Source: Plantago ovata
Lineage: Eukaryota; Streptophyta; Magnoliopsida; Lamiales; Plantaginaceae
Assembly (NCBI GenBank): GCA_028274465.1
Contig: CM051455.1
Span: forward strand, 113,683,547-113,747,546
Reading direction: 5' to 3'
DNA: 64,000 bases
The notes beneath the pieces were generated by a model. The model did not search any database. It had not been told where the DNA came from and worked only from the letters and a program-made list of their open reading frames with translations. Positions 52,267-63,270 of this stretch are shown piece by piece. Numbering within the stretch: position 1 is the first letter of the stretch; the number at the start of each line of letters is the position of its first letter. The position numbers and the translations under genes were made by a program.

Positions 52267-53827
52267 AACTCCCCAAACCGAACCTTTGCTTGTCCTCAAG
52301 CAACTAAGCTGGACTCTAATGCAAAAAACAATGCAACACAAAAAATGGAGTCTCATGCCAAATGAAATGAACTAATCTATTGATTTATCAAAAACCATAT
52401 GAACAAAAACCACACAAATCATAACATGAATATAGGTTGAAGAATGCCTCGAATGACTCATACACATTCACATAAGCACTTATGTCAAGACAATATAGTC
52501 TCTCGTAACATTCTCTACCTGGACCTAGTCAGTGACGACGTAATGAAACATGTTAAAATACGAATGGTTGTCCTGTGCCTATGAAACTGAGGACTTACTG
52601 ATGTTCACCAAGTTAAGACTTTCCCTCAAAGAGGTCGAACCAATACTGGCTCTCATCAAACGAAGGAGGGTTCACTAAAAAAGATAACACTCCCCTATTC
52701 TACCCACCTCTCAAGCAAAGTTTTAAGCTATTCACCACTTCCTGAATGGCAGGACAAGGGTGGTCTAGAACAGATGACACTCAAATAAAACAAAAGACAA
52801 AAAATTACAACACGATTACGAACATTACAAAAATTGAAAAAAAATGAGACAACACTTTGCTAAACTGCTTTTTGGCTCTTTTTTTGGACCCTTGCTTTTT
52901 TGGGGTCTTTTCCTTTTTTTTCCTGGAATTTTTCTTCTTTTTTTTTTTTTTTTTTAGCCAGCAGTAGCACAACGAAAAAGAAGCAAAAAATGACACGCAA
53001 ACGACCTCCCCAAACCTATTCGAAAGAATAGGTTGGAGTACAAAATTCACGAAAAAGGAAATTAAACTCACAACACACACTAAAAATTGAAAAACAAGTC
53101 TAATGATAGCGTAACCCCCTTCCCAAACTTATTCAAAAGAATAGGTTATAAACAAAGGATCACACAATCTCACACTACGTCCTTCCTAGGCATTTAGCAA
53201 TCTTAAAGCAAGGTGAAGACTTGTTGCCTCTTACGTACATAATTACTCGGGAAAACAACCATAAGATCCTAACATGCATCATCCTATTATAAAGGCCTTC
53301 GTGAACCGCAGTAGAGAAAACACCACTAAGTGATGTCGAGACTACCAAGCTTAACTAAGTGCAATACATAAATGTGACAAGCCAAGCGAGAAAAACTTCA
53401 AACAAATTCATAGAGATGAAGCATATGATTAATGTCATAATTAGTTAATCTACCCAATAAAAAAGTTCAAAAAATTTGGCAATAAACTCCACATAAAACA
53501 TGCAAAACTATCCTAGGATGAATGTAGTGTATGCAACTAAAAACTAGGAAAGCAGTAAACGTGCAAATGCAAACAAAAAACAAGATACTAACATAAAGCC
53601 AAACAATACTTAACATCATGGTTCACATCCCATCCCCCTCATGAAACTTAAGCTAGTCCCTAGCAAAAGAAAATGAGTAAATAAAAAGTGATACTAGATG
53701 TTACCGAACGGTTTGGCCTCGGTTGGCTGAGAGCGGACATGTGAAAAGACTAATTATCGGGATTGTTATCCCCATAATAGTCTCTCCACATGTCAGACAG
53801 GAGATCCTGTTGCTGCTGGATGAGCTA
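52267..53827 (-). other. 3' non-coding region of gypsy Y
   Basis: No gene. The polypurine tract is AAACTCCCCAAAC on the plus strand (about 52266-52278). A T-rich tract lies at about 52840-52960. The hairpin pair lies at 53014-53033 (intact) and 53127-53146 (one arm changed). Confidence 0.75.
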
Positions 53828-55060
53828 TTACTGCTCCCACATTATCTGCCTCTCATTCCGGCGATGCTCCTCAATCATCTCCCACTCGCGGTTGCGCTGG
53901 GCAATGTGTCCGTCAAGGTCATGTCGCATTCCTTGGACAGTAGTGGTCAAGGCTGCAACACTAGCATCGAAGTGGGCCCGAAAATCAGAGAAGTCAAAAC
54001 CTTGAGACCCATGTGGTACTCGAGGCGGTGCATGTGGTGCTCTATGGACAAAAGGAATATCCGGGATAGGAACTCGGCCATCGTCAGCTTCCATAGCATC
54101 CTCATCTTCATCATCAGAATCAGTTGCTTGAAATGGAGCTTCAACATCAGCAGCAGCAGCCGTGGGCTTTTTCATTTGATGCCTAGTTAGTTGCACATCA
54201 ATAGTCGAAGGGGAAAGGGCAACGACCTCGCAATCCCCCTCATCAATGTCCTCGACCCCGTAATATTTGCAATATGCTGTGATGAAGCTCGGAAAAATGA
54301 AGGGCTTCTTCTTCTTCTCCCAATGGCGCTCATATTCGGCATACATGATCTGACCGATGTCTATTCGATGCTTGCCTATCAAGCAGTAGAGGAGCTCGGC
54401 ATAATTCGGCTGTATCCACGTGTCATTCTTCCTAGGGATCAAGTTGAAAATGCAGAATTTCATAACCACCTTAGCCTCGATGCTAAGGTCACTCTGATGG
54501 ATCCGTGCAGGTTGTGCTCCGGTATCTGGATACCTATATTCCCTGTTGCAAATCACACCTGTGATGGCACTTCCGATCCCCCTAGTGGCACTTGAATACT
54601 CGTAGGAGTGGTTGCTTCCGGTGAACTCCCGTTCCCCAAGATGGATGAATGCAGAAATTGAGGTCGGCGTCCATGGCACAATTACGCCTCGAACGAGTAC
54701 CCCCTCCTTCTCCTCAAGATCAGTGTATCCAGCATAGAACTCATGGAGGAGGCTCGTATCGCACGCCTTGAATCGGTTGGAAGTATACCAACCCCAATTC
54801 CTTTTCCTCGCCAGACGGGAGAGCGTCCTGTACCCCGCCCTGTGAGCTAATTCATCTGGAATGTCTATCCTTCTGTCCGGTATAATTGATCGCCCCCCTT
54901 GAGTTAGCTCCGCTTCGAGCCTCTGTCGGACATCGGTTGCGGCTAGAGACAACTCAAACAACTCGTGGGAAGGTTGGGAGCTTGATGCTGCCCCCTTACC
55001 CTTCTTGCTTGAGCCAGCTTTCTTCTTGTCTCGTGGAGCCATGATTCCTACAAACAACAA
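53828..55060 (-). CDS. Gypsy Y second ORF, 410 residues (Transposase_32-like)
   Basis: The only long intact frame of this type in the window. The likely start is the Met of MAPRDKKKAGSSKKGKG, a basic N-terminus that could be a nuclear signal. Middle: LSRLARKRNWGWYTSNRFKA, LLHEFYAGYTDLEEKEGVLVRG, FIHLGEREFTGSNHSY, and MKFCIFNLIPRKND followed by CLIGKHRIDIGQIMY. This pattern resembles the plant 'putative transposon protein' domain (PF20167). The C-terminus is acidic (DSDDEDEDAMEADD) and then predicted helical. It occupies the env position but has no signal peptide or membrane span. Function unknown. Confidence 0.7.
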   Translation of the reverse strand: MLFVGIMAPRDKKKAGSSKKGKGAASSSQPSHELFELSLAATDVRQRLEAELTQGGRSIIPDRRIDIPDELAHRAGYRTLSRLARKRNWGWYTSNRFKACDTSLLHEFYAGYTDLEEKEGVLVRGVIVPWTPTSISAFIHLGEREFTGSNHSYEYSSATRGIGSAITGVICNREYRYPDTGAQPARIHQSDLSIEAKVVMKFCIFNLIPRKNDTWIQPNYAELLYCLIGKHRIDIGQIMYAEYERHWEKKKKPFIFPSFITAYCKYYGVEDIDEGDCEVVALSPSTIDVQLTRHQMKKPTAAAADVEAPFQATDSDDEDEDAMEADDGRVPIPDIPFVHRAPHAPPRVPHGSQGFDFSDFRAHFDASVAALTTTVQGMRHDLDGHIAQRNREWEMIEEHRRNERQIMWEQ

Positions 55061-56167
55061 TTAGTATCTTGTATGACACAAAACAGACTTATGCATATGC
55101 AAATGCAAGAGTGAACATACGAGTGATATCTACAACAATCGAACTCCTCAAAACCTCCCATGTCTAGTCTAGCTACTTCAACATGCAACATATCAATGTA
55201 ACTACTACATGCACATATCACATTATGCTCTTGCTAGACAACAAATAGCCTTGAATCATAAGGCTCAATTCATATCATAGTAACAAAAAATCTAGCATCA
55301 TAAATCCTCAACTTCATCAATCATGCATTCTACCAACATGCCCATCATTATCACATCAACAAACACAAGTTTAAACATGGAATGAAAGGAAAAGAAACAT
55401 TGCACCTTAAGACATAGACATCTAGTAGGCAAAATTCTCAATCCAACAAACCAAGCATAATTGAACATGCAATTGATAGTGAATAACGTTTCTAATCACA
55501 CAAATCATCAACCCATACATCATATAAGCTTAATTGAAGCATAAATAAAAAAACCCCCAAATTTGGAAAATTAGGGTTCATGTGAGATTACCTCAAATCT
55601 GAAGATTGAATGAACTAGGAAGAAATTTGTTCGGGTGAAAAGAAAGAGCACGTAATGGGCTTCGATTGAAGCTAAAGAACACACAATTTGATGGAGTAAT
55701 GAAGATTTTATGAAGGGTTGAAGAGATTTTGAAATTTTGGGAATTTTTGGAGTAAGAAGTGAAGAAGATGAGAAAAATGAAGAAATGGGAGCTTTCTCCC
55801 GTTTTTTTACCCTTCAGGTACCACGGGGCACGTCGCCCCGTGCGGGGAGAATCGTCCCACATGTGGGGCGAATCGCCCCCCACGTCCAGAGAGCGCCGCG
55901 CTCTCTGGACGTGGGGAGAGGAAATTTTTTCGAAAACTCAGTTTTTTATACCCCGAAAACCATTTTACTCATAAAACCACTCGAAAAAGTTCACTCAAAC
56001 ACAAACATAAGCACATACGACACAGAGACGAACAAATTCACATATGAAAAGCAAATTGTTCAATGTATGAATGCATGCAATAAAGCGGTAAAAAAGCGAT
56101 AAAAACTCCGGGTTGCCTCCCGGATAGCGCCATTGTTTATAGTCTTTGACTCGACTCCTACTTGCGC
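55061..56167 (-). other. Leader of the second ORF of gypsy Y
   Basis: No gene. On the minus strand it runs from the TTGCCTCCCGGATAGCGCC motif (56113-56131) through the palindrome cluster (55816-55916, including the arm CCAGAGAGCG/CGCTCTCTGG) to the start of the second ORF. Confidence 0.65.
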
Positions 56168-57457
56168 CTAGCTCTTCTTCTTGAGGGTACTAGACTTCCC
56201 CTTCATGGATCTTCTCCTGATGCCACAAACCTGTGAATAAGAATGAACATAGACAACAAGACCACAGTAGTTAATGGTGTGAGAAGTATTGAAGTGATCA
56301 GGTGGATCAGATATGGCTCGCAACACATGTCGCTTGCCATCCACCTCAATGGTGCAAGTCCTTCGGTAGACGTCTATCACGGAGCATAGTTTAGTCAAGA
56401 ACGTTCTCCCCAAGAGAACAACATCCCCCATCCCAGGTGTAGACGCCGACATAACTACAAAATTGGTGTACACAGAAGCTTCACCAATCTTTACCAATAC
56501 GTTCTTCACAACGCCTTCGGGTCTCACAAAGGATCCATCCGCCAATTGCACAATAGCCTTATGCTCAGACAGTTTTCCAAGGCTACTCTTCTCAAACACA
56601 TTCATTGGGAGCACATTATAGTAGGATCCCGTGTCTAGTGTAGCACGGACATCTTCAAGTTCACCAATCCCGACCTTAACATCGAAACTTTGAGGGAGTG
56701 GCTCGGGATCCTCATGCTCCTCTTCACTCTCATCAGAACCAAGGTCCTTCCCTTCTTCCTTGGCCAGTGGGGGTTCTTCATTCTTGCAACACTCACACTT
56801 AGCAACCTTCTTGATGGTGATTTCAACAGGTAGATCACCCACCAAGGTAATGGACATCGACTTCTCAGTGTTTCTAGGTAGCTTCCCTTGCTCCCTACTT
56901 GCTCCTCGGTCAATCAACTCTTGCATCTTTTGATGGGCAAGCCTAGTGCTCTCTTCCAATCGATCAAGCCTCTCCCTAGTCTTCTCAGAATCTTCTTCAT
57001 AACGTTTGAGAAAACTTTGGGTGTGATCAACCATCTTTTGCAAGTTCTCCATGAGTAGAGATGTCTTCGACTTCGGTTGCTCTTTCGCAGCGGGATTTTC
57101 ACAGTGATCATTACCATAGTTAAGCCTACTACGGTCTTGGTTAGGGCCATAAGTTTGGCTAGCCGGTGCATATCCTTGATTGTTTCGGAACCCTCTTCTC
57201 CAAAATCCACCTCGAGGATTCCTACCGTCTTGTCCGTAGCTAGCTTCTTGAGTACCAAATTCCGTAGCAAAGGCTTCCTCTTCGCCTCCTTGAACCCAAT
57301 TGCCATCATCATATGCAAGCTCCGATCTACACATATGAGCTCCATGCCCATAGTTCTTGCATATTCGGCAAATCTCGTTTGACATAGCTGTTCCTGCGGA
57401 GTTCTTGAGGACTTGTTTCAACTCGTTGGTAAAGCACTCGAATCGATCCCCATACAT
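56168..57457 (-). CDS. Gypsy Y gag C-terminus and protease, 429 residues open
   Basis: Open frame joining the zinc knuckle CRICKNYGHGAHMC (residues about 32-45), a Gly/Arg/Asn-rich stretch, a coiled-coil-like segment (about 132-175) and the retropepsin core with ATLDTGSYYNVLP (about 270-282) and VVLLGRTFL. In X the same frame has a stop between gag and protease, so Y is better preserved here. It ends with KKKS and no pol follows. The upstream gag is out of frame. Confidence 0.85.
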   Translation of the reverse strand: MYGDRFECFTNELKQVLKNSAGTAMSNEICRICKNYGHGAHMCRSELAYDDGNWVQGGEEEAFATEFGTQEASYGQDGRNPRGGFWRRGFRNNQGYAPASQTYGPNQDRSRLNYGNDHCENPAAKEQPKSKTSLLMENLQKMVDHTQSFLKRYEEDSEKTRERLDRLEESTRLAHQKMQELIDRGASREQGKLPRNTEKSMSITLVGDLPVEITIKKVAKCECCKNEEPPLAKEEGKDLGSDESEEEHEDPEPLPQSFDVKVGIGELEDVRATLDTGSYYNVLPMNVFEKSSLGKLSEHKAIVQLADGSFVRPEGVVKNVLVKIGEASVYTNFVVMSASTPGMGDVVLLGRTFLTKLCSVIDVYRRTCTIEVDGKRHVLRAISDPPDHFNTSHTINYCGLVVYVHSYSQVCGIRRRSMKGKSSTLKKKS

Positions 57458-58298
57458 AGGGGCTTCTTGAGTCGGTGGAGCTTCCCACGTCTCCTAACCA
57501 TTGCTCTTGGATCCTTGAATTGCGAACCCTTAGCAAGCCTTTCGAAAATCGCCCAGACGGCTTCCGCAGTTTCTTGCCAAATATTGCCACGGCATTGGAA
57601 ATCCACCACTTGTTGGTTCTCGAAGGTTAGTCCATTGTAGAAGTGTTGGACTAGATCCGAAAGCTCAAAACCATGGAGAGGGCACTTGTTCATGAGGTCT
57701 TGGAACCTCTGAAACGCGGTGTAGATGGTCTCATCATAGTGATTTGCGCCTTAAGCGCGGTAGTCAAGGTGTGAGGGAAGTATTTCTCCATGAAAGCTGA
57801 AAAAACCTTCTCCCAAGTGTCCAGCGATCCCGCCGGTAGAGAACTCAACCATGACTTGGCTCTGTCGCCAAGCCCCATAGCAAAAACCTTCATCCTCAAC
57901 TCATCCGTTGTTATTTCATCTCCGGGTCGTGGGAGTTGGTTGACGAAATCATCAATATCGTGCAAGTACCCCATCACATCTTCCCTTGCTAAGCCATAGA
58001 ACCTCGGAAGTTGTTGGAACGCGTGGTTCTTGATTTCCAGATCACGAGTTGCAGATGAAAGAACAATCGCCGGTCACCTCATACGATCCTTGGAGGGTTG
58101 AACCCATGCTTTCAGTGGTCTAGCTTCTGCCATTCCGTCGATTTCCTTGAAAAGATTGTGTAGAGATTCAGAGAAATCAGTATCCTCTATTTCCTCTAGT
58201 TCACGTCTTCGAAGTAGTCGCCTTCTTTTGTGGTAGACTCTGTCGATCTCAGCAATTGAATCAGCAAGCGGTGTTCCTCTAGGTCGTGTATGTCGCAT
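57418..58298 (-). pseudogene. Gypsy Y gag, N-terminal part (broken)
   Basis: Pieces 58074-58298, 57690-57977 and 57418-57693 match X gag. A stop follows QPSKDRMR (X reads G there). A short deletion at about 57748-57755 removes the text X has as GFKQDYD and shifts frame. A further shift at about 57460 separates it from 56168-57457. Confidence 0.85.
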
Positions 58299-58421
58299 AC
58301 ACTATCTGTAATAAGCTAGGAAAGGAGTATCAGAGAGAGATTAAATAGAAAAATAAAAACAACTAAAACTAGGAATTGAATGCTGAAAATATAAAAAAGC
58401 TAAACAGGAAAAAAGAGTATA

Positions 58422-58440
58422 GTCCCCGGCAACGGCGCCA
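58422..58440 (-). other. Primer-binding site of gypsy Y (tRNA-Asp type)
   Basis: On the minus strand TGGCGCCGTTGCCGGGGAC, three bases from the LTR. Canonical Athila-type site. Confidence 0.85.
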
Positions 58441-58443
58441 ATT

Positions 58444-59685
58444 TGATGAATGATGGAACGCGCTAGATGTCGTTGTCCAACGCGAATCAGTCAAATAAAT
58501 TTGTTATTTAGCCAAAGTCAATTCACAACTACAACGAAAACCGTAGTGTAGCAGTAGAATAACCTCGAGTGTCGATCTCTAAGGACTATAACTAGCTTTA
58601 TCAAATCTAATTTAGAATATAAAAACAGCAGACAATATAGCAAAGGTTTTTCTAACAGATAATGGAGATTAGTGATAGTATGGTCCTTCAAAGCATAACG
58701 GGTTAATAATCATGCGTAAATTCCTCGGTTTTTCATGGAGATCTTTGATCAATTAATTGTCCGGTTGTAATTATCAAACACTACGAAGATATAGATTCTG
58801 ATAAGTCAAAGACTATTGTCCAATTGTGTGCAATAATTAATCAACATACGAAGATATAGATTCTGCAAGATCAAAGAAATAAAGCAATAACACGGAGTAT
58901 AATGCGCGATATAGCCATTAGCATGATTATCAACCCTTCGCTAAGAATTCACATACTATCACCAAGGATAAGTTTAGCTAATCATAGTTGTCATACAATC
59001 AACAGAAATCATAGAAGAAAACATATTGAAAGATATATAAAAATAAGTAGAAAAACTGTAAGATACAATGTTACCGAAGGTTGTCAGTCTCCGAAGAATC
59101 GCGATCTTACAAGCTCCAAACTGCTATGAAAAAGTATCTCCTAAGCTATGAACCCCCAGAACAGGCTCTGGGAAGTTCCTACCTAAACTACAGAGAAAGG
59201 TGAGAGAATAGGTTTGAAAAAGTATCAATTTCGGAGAAAAACTGAGCAACTATATATAGTGTTCGAATTTGTGTGGGGCGAAGGGCCCCACACACCGGGC
59301 GAGTCACCTGGTGTGGGGCGATTCGCTCGGGAGTAAAATCCGGAATTTTGCGCGTTTTCGACGCGTTTTTGGATTTCTTCCCCTTTTCGGACTCTGTTTC
59401 TGACTTCTAGTGGCCTTCTAGCCTCCAGATTCGACCCCTAGACTCCAAATCCTATCCGGAAACCTTCAGATACTCCAAATAGGCTTCTGGAACACCAATT
59501 CCTTGTTAACTTCAATATAATTGCCCGGAAATCCTCGTTTTTCAACCAAAACCTGTAAAATAAAAACTAAAGGGAAACGTGACACTATTCTAATAAAATG
59601 CACTAAAATTTAGCTAAATTAACATAGAGGATAGCTAAAATAGGTGAAAAAGACTCAAATGAAAGTGTAAAATACACATTCATCA
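58444..59685 (-). repeat. LTR shared by gypsy Y (5') and gypsy Z (3')
   Basis: 1242 bp. A primer site lies on its left side and a polypurine tract (AAACTCCCC on the plus strand) directly on its right. It therefore acts as 5' LTR of Y and 3' LTR of Z. Its first 55 bp on the plus strand are unlike the other LTRs. Palindromes at 59271-59335 are degenerate. Confidence 0.88.
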
Positions 59686-62600
59686 AACTCCCCAAACCGA
59701 ACCTTTGCTTGTCCTCAAGCAACTAAGCTAGACTCTAATGCAAAAAAAAATGCAACACATAAAATGGAGTCTCATGCCAAATAAAATGAACTAATCTACT
59801 GAATCTATCAAATAACATATGAACAAAAACCATATAAATCAAAGCATGAATATAGGTTGAAGAATACCTCGATTGACTTATACACATCCACATAAGCACT
59901 TATGTCAAGACAAGATAGTCTCTCGTAACATTCTCTACCTGGACCTAGTCAGTGACGACGTAATGAAGCATGCTAAGATACGAATGGTTGTCCCGTGCCT
60001 ATGAAACTGAGGACTTACTACTGTTCACCATGTTAAGACTTTTCCTCAAAGAGGTCGAACCAGTACTGGCTCTCATCAAACGAAGGAGGGTTCCCTATAA
60101 AAGATAACACTCCCCTATTCTACCCGTCTCTCAAGCAAAGTCTTAAACTATTCACCACTTCCTGAATGGCAGGACGAAGGTGGTCTAGAACAGATGACAC
60201 TCAAAATCAAAAGATAAAAAATAGAAAATTACAACACGAACATTACAAAAATTGGAAAATGAGACACAACACTTTGCTAAACTGCTATTTGGCTTTCTTT
60301 TTTGGACCCTTCTTTGCTTTTTTGGGGTCTTTTCTCTTTTTATATTCTTTCCAGTTTCTTTTTCTTTTTTTTTTCTTTTTTCCTAGAATTTTTCTTTCTT
60401 TTTTTCGATTTTTTAGCCAGCAGTAGCATAACAAAAAGAGAAACAAAATGACTCACAACGACTTCCCCAAACCTATTCGAAAGAATAGGTTGGAGTTCAA
60501 AATTTACGAGAAAGGAAAATAACCTTTCAATACGGAAATGAAAAACGAAAAACAAGTCTAATGATGGTGCAACCCCCTCCCCAAACCTATTCGGAAGAAT
60601 ATGTTATAAACAAAGGATCACACAACCTCACACTACCTCCTTCCTAGGCATTTAGCAATCTCAAAGCATGGTGAAGACTTGTTGCCTCTTAGGTACATAA
60701 TTACTCGGGAAAACAACCATAAGACCCTAACATGCATCATCCTATTATAAAGGCCTTCGTGAACCGCAGTAGAGAAAACACCACTAAGTGATGTCGAGAC
60801 TACCTAGCTTAACTAAGTGCAATACATAATTGTGACGAGCCAAGCGAGAGAAACCTCAAACAAATTCATAGAGATGAAGCATATGATTAATGGCATAGTT
60901 AGTTGATCTACCCAATAAAAAAGTTAAAAAAATTCGGCAGTAAACTCCATATAAAACATGCAAGACTATCCTAGGATGAATGTAGTGAATGCAACCTAAA
61001 AAACTAAGAAACCAGTAAACGTGCAAATGCAAATGCAGACGGATAAAACATGCAAGGTACTATACTCATCCTACCAATACCAAGCTCCAAACTAACAACA
61101 CTAGATCACTTAAATCTCATCCCCCCTCATGATATTAACGCTAGTCCCTAGCAGTAAGAAATGAGGAAATAAGATGTGATACTAGATGTTACCGCATGGT
61201 TTGGCCTCGGTCGGCTGAGTATGCTGCTTGTGAGTTATTGGGACTGCTCTAGGAGCCTTATAGGTGGTCATCAGGTCTTCTGGTAGGTGAGGTAGTACCA
61301 TTTATAGGCCGGATAGGAACAACTCCATTAGTATCATCATTGCCCGTATGGCCTTCATTGTCACTACTGTCACCATCATCATCGCCAGTAGAGTTGCATT
61401 GTCGAATAGAATCCTCAAGATTAGCCGCCGCTGTTATGGAATCCTCCATCCTGTAGCCCTCCAATAGGCTGTGAACTGTTGAAGGGGAAAGAGCAGTGGT
61501 ATCAGAGCCTCCCTCTCCAGCGTTTTACACCCCAAGGAGGTTACAGTAAGATGCTCGGCTACTCAGAAGTCTTCTACCATTTTTTCCAATGTCGACCACA
61601 TTCTCTACGGTTGATGCGACCGATGTCTATATGATGCTCCCTTTAGAGGCAGTCAAGGGGCACCCCAACGAGGGGCTGGGCACCCATGTCATTATGTTTT
61701 GGAACCAAGCTAGCGCTTCGGAACCTTCTAGCAACTGTGAACTCAAGATTGAATCCGTCGCGGCAAGATCGTCCCGGTGCCTTCCAGTTCACTCGAACTT
61801 TGCAGTCCTTGTGATGGATTGATGACGTAATAATTGTTTGTGTCCCTTCGGTGGTGCGTGAATAGGCATAGGAGTCCTTACTCCAGGTGTACTCTAGCTC
61901 CTCCTCTTGGATAATCCGCGACGTTGTTGCAAGAGCCCGTGGCTCGAACGCACCTCCAACGAGATCACTCTTCTTGACATGGTTGTAATCGATCCCCCTC
62001 CAATACTTCATAGTAATCATACGGGAATGCTTCTCTCCCTTGGCATGATTCCTACAAACAACAATTAGTACCTTGCATGACACAAAATTGACTCATGCAT
62101 ATGCTAGTGTAAGAACGAAACACACAAGTGATAAAATCAACAATCGAGCTCCCCAAATCCTTTATGTCTAGCCTAGATTCTTCAACATGCAACATACCAA
62201 TGTAACTACTACATGCAATACATCACATTATGCTCTTGCTAGACAACCAATAACCTAGATAACAAGGCTCAATTCATACCATAGTAGCGAAAAATTCTAG
62301 CATCATAAATCGTCATACTCAACAATTAAGCATTCTATCATCAAATCCATCATCATTACATCAATAAACACAATCATACGCAAGAAATCAAAGATAAAGA
62401 TATATTGCATAACAAGATATATCATCTAGTAGCAAAATTCTCAAATCAACAATCCAAGCATAATTAAGCATGCAATTGATAGTAAATAATGCTTCTAATC
62501 ACACAAACAACCTACCCATGCATCATATAAGCATAATTGAAGCTCAAATTAGAAAACCCCCAAATTTCAAAAATTAGGGTTCATAAGAAGATACCTCAGA

Positions 62601-63270
62601 TCTGGAAAATGAATGCACTAGGGTGAAATCTGTTCGGATGAAAAGATAGATCACGTAGTAGGCTTCGATTGAAGCTAAAGAACACTAAATTTGGTGAAGA
62701 AATGAAGAAGTTATGAAGATTTGAAGCTATTTTCGCAATTTTCGGGTTCTTGGGGAGAAAGAATGGTGAGGTGATGAAGAAATGAGGTAAAGAAGGGATT
62801 CTCGCGTTTTTAATCCAGCAGAAACCGTGGGGCGAATCGCCCCTCATGGGGGGCGATTCGCCCCCCCACTTCCTGATGCGGGAAGACGATCTTTTCGGCT
62901 AAAACGCAGTTTTTAGTCCCCAAAACCATTTTTTTTCTCATAAAACCACTCGAAAAATCTCACTCAAACATAACATAAGCACATACGACATAGAGACGAA
63001 CAAATTCACATATGAAAAGCAAATTGTTCAAGTATGAATGCATGCAAAAAAGCAGTAAAGAAAGCGATAAAAATTCCGGGTCGCCTCCCGGATAGCGTCA
63101 TTGTTTAAAGTCTTTGATTCGACTCCTGTCTGCGCCTAGCTCTTCTTTTTGCGGGTACTAGACTTCCCCTTCATGGATCTCCTCCTCATGCCACCAACCT
63201 GTGAATAAGAAAGAACATAGGCTGCAATACCACAGCAGTGAGTAGTGTAAGAAGTATCAGGCGGTTCAGA
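59686..63270 (-). mobile_element. Gypsy element Z, partial (3' half)
   Basis: The polypurine tract, T-rich tract, hairpin pair (60471-60490 intact, 60585-60604 degenerate), second ORF (61258-62083), palindromes (62827-62867) and the end of the protease region (about 63120-63270) follow the order of Y. It is interrupted at 63271 by LTR Q. The rest lies beyond the window. Confidence 0.85.
61258..62083 (-). pseudogene. Gypsy Z second ORF (fragment)
   Basis: Two frames, 61643-62083 and 61258-61464. Text matches X more than Y: YWRGIDYNHV, SDLVGGAFEP, EYTWSKDSYAYSRTTEG, HKDCKVRVN, LVPKHNDMGAQPLVGVPLDCL. A block present in X (FHEFYVGSTSLQEKE) is deleted. Confidence 0.8.

Larger units (their letters stand above)
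51079..59685 (-). mobile_element. Gypsy element Y (Athila-like), non-autonomous
   Basis: 8.6 kb on the minus strand. 5' LTR 58444-59685, tRNA-Asp primer site 58422-58440, gag-protease, second ORF, hairpin pair, polypurine tract, 3' LTR 51079-52266. No polymerase or integrase. Its right LTR is followed directly by the polypurine tract and 3' region of element Z, so there is no target duplication at that side. The two LTRs differ clearly from each other. Confidence 0.9.

Noticed and set aside
53828..55060. Retroviral-type envelope at the env position
   Set aside because: No signal peptide, membrane span or glycoprotein-like features; the centre looks like the Transposase_32 type instead.
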